A stretch of 37,659 nt of DNA from Deltaproteobacteria bacterium (GTDB taxonomy: Bacteria > Desulfobacterota > Binatia > UBA12015): positions 1 to 37,659 of the forward strand of contig JAJCZO010000202.1 of assembly GCA_029262355.1 (NCBI GenBank), written 5' to 3'. Under the pieces are notes generated by a model. The model had not been told where the DNA came from. It searched no databases and saw only the letters and a list, made by a program, of their open reading frames with translations. This document shows, piece after piece, positions 14,397-21,197 of the stretch. Numbering within the stretch: the stretch's first letter is position 1; each line of letters starts with the position of its first letter. A program made the position numbers and the translations under genes.

Positions 14397-16669
14397 CAGT
14401 AGGCTCCCGGGCCGGCTCCGAGATCGACCGACGGTAGGAGGACGCCGCCTTCTTCGGCCGGCAGCGAGCGCAATCGGTTCGGTACGAGGCTGCCCATGGT
14501 GCCGCCGAATCGTCCACCGCGTCCCTGGACCGAATCCCGGAAGCGGTAGCGACTCTCGTCGGCGAGGACCCGCATGTCCTTTTGGTCCTGCACGATGCGC
14601 GGCGTCAAGAGAATGATCAGGTTCACCTTCTCCTTGGTCTTCGTCTCGAAGGTGAACAGCTGGCCGAGGACGGGGATGTCTGTCAGGTACGGCACGCCCT
14701 GCTCGGTATCCGTCCAGCGATCGTTGATCAGGCCGCCGATCGCGACGCTCTCGCCGTCCCCGACGACGACGGTCGTCGTCGCGGAGCGCAACGAGGTCGT
14801 CGGCCCGAGCTGCAGGACTTGAGCTTCACTCGTGGGGACGAGGGCGGACACCTCCTGGAACACGAAGAGGCGCACGCTGTCGCCCTGCGTGATCTGCGGC
14901 GTGATTCGCAGTGTGATGCCGACGTCTCTGCGGTCGATTTGGCTGAACGTGTTCGAGAGATTGGTCTGGTTCGTCGCCCGACTGCTGACGAAGGGCACGT
15001 TCTGGCCGACGACGATCTCAGCCTCTTCGTTGTCGGAGGTGAGGATGTTCGGTGCCGACAACACGTTGATGTCGGAACTGCCTTGGAGCGCCGAGATCAC
15101 CGCCATGCCGGCGGGCACCTCGGTGCCGTCTGGGAGCTGGATCACCTGTTGGCTGACGAGCGCTCCGAGTAGGCCGGGGACTGCAGCCAGGGCCGAGGTG
15201 TCGCCGGTGGTGAGTGCGGAGCTCAGCGCGCCAATGTTCTTGAAGTTCGTCTGTCCGAGGAGCACTCCGTTTCCGTCGCCGACCGACGTGCCGCCCTGCA
15301 ACTCGATGCCGAGTTCGCGCGCCTTGTTCACCGTGATCTCGAAAATGAGTGCCTCGACCATTACCTGGGGGCGCGGGACGTCGAGTTGTTGGATCACGTC
15401 GCGCAGCGTCTCGTAGTCCTGTGGAGCGGCCGCGATGACCAGCGAGTTCGTCGCTGGGTCGGCCGTGACGCGCACGTCTCCTTCCAGCTCGAATGCGCCG
15501 CCGCCGGTCCCCGCGCTAGACGCTCCCTGGCCGCCCGCCCGCGTTCCGGCCGACGGCGGGTTGCGCCCGCCCAATCCACCGAGACTGCCCGCGCCCTGGC
15601 CTCCGATCACGCTGCGTCCAAACGGCTGGTTCGAGGAACCGCCGTTTCCGAAGCGCCCGCCTCCCGTCGTGACCGAACGACCGGGCAGGGCTTGGCGAAC
15701 AGGTGACGAGACGGAGATCCCGAGCAGGTCGGCGAGGACCTGCACGAGCTCGACCGCGTCGGCGTAGCGCAGCCCGTAGACCTGAATGCGTCCGCCGCCT
15801 CGGGGTAGGGGTACGTCGAGCTTGTTGATCAGGGCGCGGACCTGTCGGATTTGGAATGGGCTGCCGATCACGACGATCGAGTTCGACCGTTCTTCGGGCA
15901 CGATCTTCAGCGCGGCCGATTTGCCCGCAGTCGTGGACTTCCGGGTTCCGGCGGCAACACTCGTCACCGAGGAGCTGCCGGACCGTCGTGGCTTGCTCGT
16001 GCTCCCCGATTCCTCGACGGCGTCGAGAAGGATCGCCGCAAGCTCCCCGGAGAACGCGTAGCGCAGTGGGATGACCTCGACGGTGCGCTCCTGGCCGGCG
16101 ACGTCGAGCTGGGTGATGATGTCCATCAGGCGTGATATGTTCGCCGCGGTGTCGATGACGATGATGGAGTTCGTGGGCGCGTAGGCGCTGATCAGGCCAT
16201 CGCGCGAGACCAGGGGCTGCAGGAGCGCGGTCGCCGCGTCGGCGGCGATGTGTAGCAACGGGACGATCTGCGTCACGAACGTGTCGTTGTTCTGGCCCTT
16301 CTTCGACAGCGGCAGGTGGGTCGCCTTCGCATCCTTCATCGGAATGATCTTGGTGATCGGGCCCGACTCGACGAGGGTGAAACCCTTCACCTGGAGGACG
16401 GACTGGAAGACCTGGTAGGCTTCCCGCACCGTGATCTCCTTGGGCGAGACGACCGACACGCGGCCCTGGACCTTGTCGTCGAGGAGAAAGTTCCGGCCGG
16501 TGATCTCGCTGATGAACTTCACGAGCGTGGGCAGCTCCACATCCTGGAAGTCCATGAGTACGAGGTCGTCGGGACCCAGCGCGTGCGGTGCGCTGTCGCC
16601 CGGTGAGGGGGGCAGATCGTCGGCCCGTGCGGCGACCGGCTGAATGATCCGCGCGCACAGCGCCACCAT
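14396..16669 (-). CDS. gspD: Type II secretion secretin GspD
   Basis: GspD forms the outer-membrane secretin channel. From the ATG at 16669 it has 757 residues. Domains in order are N0 (with LVLMDFQDVELPTLVKFI), N1, N2 carrying a Ser/Thr/Lys-rich insertion, N3 carrying a long Gly/Ser-rich insertion of about 80 residues, and the secretin domain with INVLSAPNILTSDNEEAEI, the repeat VVVGDGESVAIGGLI and VPYLTDIPVLGQLF. The 5' end is problematic. A good signal peptide (RNSVVPRTLALLVMVALCA, processed near AARA/DD) reads upstream of the only start codons available, GTG 16672 and ATG 16669. A start at 16711 would restore it, but that codon is GTA. The frame also stays open through all of gspC, so no stop codon limits the 5' end. 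Confidence 0.93.
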   Translation of the reverse strand: MVALCARIIQPVAARADDLPPSPGDSAPHALGPDDLVLMDFQDVELPTLVKFISEITGRNFLLDDKVQGRVSVVSPKEITVREAYQVFQSVLQVKGFTLVESGPITKIIPMKDAKATHLPLSKKGQNNDTFVTQIVPLLHIAADAATALLQPLVSRDGLISAYAPTNSIIVIDTAANISRLMDIITQLDVAGQERTVEVIPLRYAFSGELAAILLDAVEESGSTSKPRRSGSSSVTSVAAGTRKSTTAGKSAALKIVPEERSNSIVVIGSPFQIRQVRALINKLDVPLPRGGGRIQVYGLRYADAVELVQVLADLLGISVSSPVRQALPGRSVTTGGGRFGNGGSSNQPFGRSVIGGQGAGSLGGLGGRNPPSAGTRAGGQGASSAGTGGGAFELEGDVRVTADPATNSLVIAAAPQDYETLRDVIQQLDVPRPQVMVEALIFEITVNKARELGIELQGGTSVGDGNGVLLGQTNFKNIGALSSALTTGDTSALAAVPGLLGALVSQQVIQLPDGTEVPAGMAVISALQGSSDINVLSAPNILTSDNEEAEIVVGQNVPFVSSRATNQTNLSNTFSQIDRRDVGITLRITPQITQGDSVRLFVFQEVSALVPTSEAQVLQLGPTTSLRSATTTVVVGDGESVAIGGLINDRWTDTEQGVPYLTDIPVLGQLFTFETKTKEKVNLIILLTPRIVQDQKDMRVLADESRYRFRDSVQGRGGRFGGTMGSLVPNRLRSLPAEEGGVLLPSVDLGAGPGAY

Positions 16670-16695
16670 CACGAGGAGAGCGAGCGTTCGGGGTA

Positions 16696-17583
16696 CTACC
16701 GAATTTCGTACGAAAGCGTCCGTGGCTCCCCCCCCCTCAACACATCGACGCTGAGTCGCGTCTCCCCCTTCAGATTCTCGAACAGGCCCATGGCTCGTGT
16801 GGGGTCCGTGAGCTCCGTGCCGTTGATCCGTTGTACCACATCGTTGTTCCGAAGCCCGAGCTGCTGGAACAGGCTGCCGCGGCGGATGGCGAAGACGCGG
16901 AAGCCCTGGGTGTTGCCGTCTTTCATGCTCGGAACCGCGCGCATCTGGGTGAAGAGCGTCGACAGGTTCTCGAGCTGGTGGTTCACCTCGTCCCGCCCGA
17001 TCATGAACCGGTCGTCGCCGAGCTTGCGGACTTTCGATGCCGACGCGGTTCCGGTCCGAGCATTGGCGGTACGCTTTGGCCCCTTCTTGGACGTGGCACT
17101 GACCCCGAGATCCGGCGGCACTAGGAGGACCTCTTCCTTGGGGCCCCGGCGCAGGACGAGTCTCCGCCAGCCGATCTCGGCTACTTCGGCTCCGTCGAGC
17201 GAGTCCCCCAGTCGTACGAGCTTCTGCTCCTTGGCCTTTTGGTCCTCGACGATCCCGTAGCGGAAGTCGCCGCTGCCCCCGGTCCCCAGAAGCTTCAGGT
17301 CGGCCGGGCCGCTCGAGGCCGTGGTCGTCGCCCGGACTTCGCCCGGCTCGTCCTCGCGGGCGGCGGCAAACAGGTCCCGCCGGGCCATCGGGAGGTACGC
17401 AGACAGAGGGTCCGTCGTCGCCTCGTGCGTAGGAGCCGAGGCGGCAGAGCCGCGCTCCATTCCCGCGCGACTCAGGCGACCACGAACCACGCTGGAAATC
17501 GCGGTCGCGACGAAGAGGGCCGCCAGCCCGAGAAGGAGCAGACGGCCAACGATCCAGTAGGGCCGGGCGATCCGCGTGATCAC
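16696..17583 (-). CDS. gspC: Type II secretion protein GspC
   Basis: GspC links the inner-membrane platform to the secretin. The 295-residue product starts at a GTG (17583). It has one membrane anchor at about 11-30 (VGRLLLLGLAALFVATAISS), a Ser/Ala/Thr-rich linker, a homology-region domain (about 95-155; LKLLGTGGSGDFRYGIVED, then KLVRLGDSLDGAEV), and a C-terminal PDZ-type domain (about 225-295; GFRVFAIRRGSLFQQLGLR, DVVQRINGTEL). No in-frame start lies upstream before a stop. A run of nine C (nine G on the coding strand) at 16728-16736 lies 10 codons before the stop. It is the first gene of the operon and diverges from lysS. Confidence 0.92.
   Translation of the reverse strand: MITRIARPYWIVGRLLLLGLAALFVATAISSVVRGRLSRAGMERGSAASAPTHEATTDPLSAYLPMARRDLFAAAREDEPGEVRATTTASSGPADLKLLGTGGSGDFRYGIVEDQKAKEQKLVRLGDSLDGAEVAEIGWRRLVLRRGPKEEVLLVPPDLGVSATSKKGPKRTANARTGTASASKVRKLGDDRFMIGRDEVNHQLENLSTLFTQMRAVPSMKDGNTQGFRVFAIRRGSLFQQLGLRNNDVVQRINGTELTDPTRAMGLFENLKGETRLSVDVLRGGEPRTLSYEIR
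16728..16736 (-). repeat. C9/G9 homopolymer near the gspC-gspD junction
   Basis: Nine consecutive C on the plus strand read as nine G in the gspC coding strand. Adding one G would shift the gspC frame into the gspD frame, which is open here. The run is a candidate slippage site and also a place where sequencing or assembly errors are common. Confidence 0.9.
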
Positions 17584-17730
17584 GTTCGTTCCAGGGGTTA
17601 TTCCGATTCGGCCGGCGCCGCAAGTATTCGGCCACGAAAGACCGGCCCGAGACCTCCTTACGTTGACGGGAGGCGGATTCGACGGTTACTTAGGCCGCTA
17701 CTCGCGGGCTTCGGACGATTGGGAGCCCGC
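17584..17730. promoter_or_regulatory. Divergent intergenic region, gspC operon / lysS operon
   Basis: These 147 nt separate the two divergent operons and must hold or adjoin both promoters. Toward lysS there is TTGACG at 17663-17668 followed 17 nt later by TTACTT at 17686-17691, a candidate sigma-70 promoter with a good -35 and a weak -10. A Shine-Dalgarno-like GGAG (17721-17724) precedes the lysS ATG. Toward gspC I see only a weak TTGCGG/TAACCC-type arrangement. A perfect AAGGAGGT on the minus strand (17659-17652) is too far from the gspC GTG to serve it. Confidence 0.4.
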
Positions 17731-19224
17731 ATGAGCCGAGTCCCCGTGAGCGAAGACGATCTGACTGCGACCCGGCGAGCCAAGCTTGCGACTCTGCGGG
17801 CGTCGGGCTTCGCGTATCCCAACGACTTCAGGCCCGAGGACCGCGCGGGTGAAATCCTCGAGACCCACGCCGGCGACGACACCCCGGCACTAGAAGAGTT
17901 GGGCCGAGAGGTCGTCATCGCCGGTCGGGTGATGGCCAAGCGCAGCTTCGGCAAGGCCGCCTTCGCGGTGATCGAGGATGCGTCGGGCCGCTTGCAGGCC
18001 TACCTCCGCAAGGATCAGCTCGACGAGGAGACCTTTCTCCTCGTGAAGGGCCTCGACCTGGGCGACCGGATCGGGGTCCGAGGCAGGGTCTTCCGTACCC
18101 GGACGGGCGAGCTCACGATCGCGGCCACGGAGATGCGGCTTCTGGCCAAGTGCCTGCATCCGCTCCCCGAGAAGTGGCACGGGCTGACCGACGTCGAGAT
18201 CCGCTACCGGCAGCGATACCTCGATCTTCTGAGCAACGCCGAGGTGCGAGAATCGTTCCAGAGGCGCGCGAAGATTCTTGCTGGCCTCCGCGGATTTCTG
18301 ACGAGCCGTGACTTCCTCGAGGTCGAGACTCCCATTCTTCAGACCGTAGCGGGCGGGGCGGCCGCGAAGCCCTTCCTCACCCACCACAACGCTCTCGACA
18401 TGAAGCTCCAGCTTCGGATCGCGCCGGAGCTGTACCTGAAGAGGCTTCTCGTGGGTGGCTTCGAGCGGGTCTTCGAGATCGGTCGGAACTTCAGGAACGA
18501 AGGTCTGTCCACGCGCCACAACCCCGAGTTTACGATGCTCGAGTTCTATCAGTCGTACGCGACGGTGGACGACCTTCTGCCGCTGGTGGAGGAGATGGTC
18601 GTTGGGCTCGCGCAGACTCTGCACGGCGGGACCAAGATCACCTATGGGGATCACGAGATCGATCTCGGGAAGCCCTGGGCGCGCCTGTCTCTCGTGAATT
18701 CGACGGCGGAGCGGGTGGGCTGCTCGCCGGACGACCTGCGTTCGGACGCAAAGGCTGCCGAGATCGCGAAGAAAAACGGCGTCCAGCCGCCGGCGGGCGC
18801 GGGTGCAGGCAAGATCACGACGGAGCTGTTCGAGCATCTCTTCGAGAACGAAATGGTTCAGCCGACGTTCGTCCTGGATTTTCCGCGCGAGGTCTCTCCG
18901 CTGGCTCGCCCGCGCGACGGTGATCCGTTCCTCGTGGATCGTTTCGAGCTCTACGTCGTGGGTCGGGAGATCGCGAACGGCTTCTCGGAGCTGAACGACC
19001 CCGAGGATCAGCGCGAGCGCTTCACCGCGCAGGTCGCACGCCGTGCGCAGGGCGACGAAGAAGCGCACCCAATGGACGAGGACTACGTCACGGCACTCGA
19101 GTACGGCATGGCGCCCGCAGCCGGCTGCGGTGTGGGGATCGATCGCCTGGTCATGTTGCTCTGCAACCTGCCGTCGATTCGCGATGCGATCCTCTTCCCG
19201 CTGCTTCGGGCCGAGCGGCCGTAA
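17731..19224 (+). CDS. lysS: Class II lysyl-tRNA synthetase
   Basis: Charges tRNA-Lys with lysine. The 497-residue protein has the N-terminal OB-fold anticodon-binding domain (GRVMAKRSFGKAAFAVIED) and the class II catalytic core: motif 2 around FEIGRNFRNEGLSTRHNPEF and motif 3 GCGVGIDRLVMLL near the C-terminus. The frame is open upstream, but the ATG at 17731 gives the normal family N-terminus and follows a GGAG element. Its TAA overlaps the lolC start (TAATG), so it is probably the first gene of the envelope operon that follows. Confidence 0.96.
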   Translation: MSRVPVSEDDLTATRRAKLATLRASGFAYPNDFRPEDRAGEILETHAGDDTPALEELGREVVIAGRVMAKRSFGKAAFAVIEDASGRLQAYLRKDQLDEETFLLVKGLDLGDRIGVRGRVFRTRTGELTIAATEMRLLAKCLHPLPEKWHGLTDVEIRYRQRYLDLLSNAEVRESFQRRAKILAGLRGFLTSRDFLEVETPILQTVAGGAAAKPFLTHHNALDMKLQLRIAPELYLKRLLVGGFERVFEIGRNFRNEGLSTRHNPEFTMLEFYQSYATVDDLLPLVEEMVVGLAQTLHGGTKITYGDHEIDLGKPWARLSLVNSTAERVGCSPDDLRSDAKAAEIAKKNGVQPPAGAGAGKITTELFEHLFENEMVQPTFVLDFPREVSPLARPRDGDPFLVDRFELYVVGREIANGFSELNDPEDQRERFTAQVARRAQGDEEAHPMDEDYVTALEYGMAPAAGCGVGIDRLVMLLCNLPSIRDAILFPLLRAERP

Positions 19225-20501
19225 TGAACTCGTGGTGGGGCTCGTGGGAGCTGTCGGTCGGAATGCGTTACCTCCGTGCCCGGCGTCGCGAGGCTTTCGT
19301 TTCGCTGATCGCACTGATCGCCGGTGGGGGCGTGGCGATCGGCGTGATGACTCTGTGCATCGTGCTCGCGGTCATGACGGGCTTCGAAGAAGATCTGCGT
19401 GATCGGATTCTCGGCTTCAATCCGCAGATCGTCGTTCTGAGCCACGGGGGTGCGCTGCGCAATGCCGGCGCGACCGAAGAGATCGTTGCGTCGACCGACG
19501 GCGTCGCGAAGGCCGCACCCTTCGTTTACGGGCAGGCGATGGTCAGCAGTGCGGACGCGGTATCTGGAGCCGTCGTGCGTGGTGTCGAGCCGGATCGGAT
19601 CGACGACGTGGTCGAGGTGCGGCGTCACGTCATTCGGGGTTCACCCGATCACCTCGGCGAGAAGATGCCGGTCGAGCGCTTCGTGGACGGAGAGCTCGAG
19701 CGGATCGACGTCCCTCAGGTGCTGCTCGGCTTCGAGCTTGCCAAGTCGCTCGGCGTCGGCGTCGGCGATTGGATCAACCTGATGTCCCCTCTGGGCTCGG
19801 CCACCGCGGTGGGAATGGTGCCCCGCATCAAGCGGTACGCGGTCGGCGGTGTGTTCGATTCGGGGATGTACGACTACGACTCGACGATTCTGTACATGGC
19901 GATCGCGGACGCGCAGCGGTTCTTCAAAATGGAAGATACCGTCAGCGGGGTCGAGGTGCGGCTGGGCGACATCAATGCTGCTCGCGAAGTATCCGACGAC
20001 ATCGAGGAGAGGCTGGGGTATCCCTACTACGCGCGGGACTGGATGGAGGTGAACCGAAACCTCTTCGTGGCGTTCAAGCTCGAGAAGTTCATCCAGTTCA
20101 TCGTGCTCCTCCTAATCGTGCTGGTCGCCGCCTTCAACATTGCAGCGACCCTCATCATGGTGGTGATGGAGCGCCGGAAGGACATCGCCATCCTCAAGTC
20201 CATGGGTGCGACGAATCGCGCAGTTGGCCGGATCTTCATCATGAAAGGGGCGCTGATCGGTATCCTTGGGACCGCCCTCGGGATCGCCGGGGGGCTCGTC
20301 GGCTCGCTACTGCTGCGGCGCTACCAGTTCATCGAGTTGCCCAAGGACGTCTTCTACGTGAACACCGTCCCCGTGCGGCTGGAGCCGGAGAATTTCCTGT
20401 TGGTAGCGGGCGCTTCCATCCTCATCTGCGTCCTCGCCACGATCTACCCTGCTCGCCAGGCGGCACGCCTCGCGCCCGTCGAAGTGATCCGCTACGAGTG
20501 A
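19224..20501 (+). CDS. lolC: LolC/LolE-type lipoprotein-releasing permease
   Basis: Membrane subunit of the ABC system that extracts outer-membrane lipoproteins from the inner membrane for transfer to the LolA carrier. The 425-residue protein shows the family layout: an N-terminal membrane helix at about 28-50 after ELSVGMRYLRARRREAFVS, a periplasmic domain of about 220 residues, then three C-terminal helices (starting FIQFIVLLLIVLVAAFNIAA) and the cytoplasmic coupling motif MERRKDIAILKSMGAT. It ends ARLAPVEVIRYE, as expected for the family. With only one such gene beside lolD, it probably works as a homodimer, as in bacteria lacking separate LolC and LolE. Confidence 0.92.
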   Translation: MNSWWGSWELSVGMRYLRARRREAFVSLIALIAGGGVAIGVMTLCIVLAVMTGFEEDLRDRILGFNPQIVVLSHGGALRNAGATEEIVASTDGVAKAAPFVYGQAMVSSADAVSGAVVRGVEPDRIDDVVEVRRHVIRGSPDHLGEKMPVERFVDGELERIDVPQVLLGFELAKSLGVGVGDWINLMSPLGSATAVGMVPRIKRYAVGGVFDSGMYDYDSTILYMAIADAQRFFKMEDTVSGVEVRLGDINAAREVSDDIEERLGYPYYARDWMEVNRNLFVAFKLEKFIQFIVLLLIVLVAAFNIAATLIMVVMERRKDIAILKSMGATNRAVGRIFIMKGALIGILGTALGIAGGLVGSLLLRRYQFIELPKDVFYVNTVPVRLEPENFLLVAGASILICVLATIYPARQAARLAPVEVIRYE

Positions 20502-20513
20502 GCCGGCAGTGGG

Positions 20514-21197
20514 GTGGGGCAAGAAGCGCACATTGAGGCCTGCGAAGTGGTCAAGGAGTTCGTCGACGGCCCCAGGTCGGTGCGCGTGCTCTCCGATATC
20601 AGCCTGTCGGTCGAGCGCGGCGAGACCGTTTCGATCGTCGGCGAGTCGGGGGTCGGGAAGAGCACCCTGCTGCACATCCTCGGTGGCCTCGAACGTCCAA
20701 CGAGCGGTTTGGTGCGGGTCGGCGACGTCGACATCGGGGCCCAGGGGGACAAAGAGCTCGCCAAGTTTCGGAACGACTCGATCGGCTTCGTGTTTCAGTT
20801 CCATCACCTCATGCCTGATTTCACCGCTCTCGAGAACGTGATGATGCCGATCTTGATCTCCGGAGCGCATCCCAACGACGCTCGAGAGCCGGCCGAGGCC
20901 ATCCTCGACCGCGTAGGGCTCGCCGACCGCCTGGAGCACCGGCCCGGCGAGCTGAGCGGCGGCGAGCAGCAGCGGGTCGCCGTGGCACGCGCCCTCGTGC
21001 GCCGGCCAGACCTGGTCTTGGCCGATGAGCCGACCGGAAATCTAGATCCGAGCACTGCGAGCGACGTCGAGCGCCTTCTGGTCGAGCTGAATCGCGAGGC
21101 AGGGACGACGTGTGTCATCGTGACGCACAACGACCGGCTGGCCAGGGCGATGGATCGCCGGCTTCGCCTCACGCACGGACGCATCGAGGCGGCATGA
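20514..21197 (+). CDS. lolD: LolD lipoprotein-releasing ABC ATPase
   Basis: ATPase subunit of the Lol exporter. The 227 residues include Walker A GESGVGKSTLLHILGG, the Q-loop FVFQFHHLMPDFTALENV (the form typical of LolD/MacB ATPases), signature LSGGEQQRVAVARAL and Walker B LVLADEPTGNLD. The best start is a GTG at 20514, 12 nt after lolC, with only a weak ribosome-binding site. The stop overlaps the bamA ATG (ATGA). Confidence 0.94.
   Translation: MGQEAHIEACEVVKEFVDGPRSVRVLSDISLSVERGETVSIVGESGVGKSTLLHILGGLERPTSGLVRVGDVDIGAQGDKELAKFRNDSIGFVFQFHHLMPDFTALENVMMPILISGAHPNDAREPAEAILDRVGLADRLEHRPGELSGGEQQRVAVARALVRRPDLVLADEPTGNLDPSTASDVERLLVELNREAGTTCVIVTHNDRLARAMDRRLRLTHGRIEAA

Noticed and set aside
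16712..17635. The gspD frame stays open upstream through all of gspC to a GTG at 17635, with a perfect AAGGAGGT 16 nt further upstream
   Set aside because: The translation before the signal peptide is Arg/Gly/Pro-rich and resembles no secretin domain, while gspC in the other frame has clear domains. The ribosome-binding-like site is poorly spaced. I treat the extension as non-coding.
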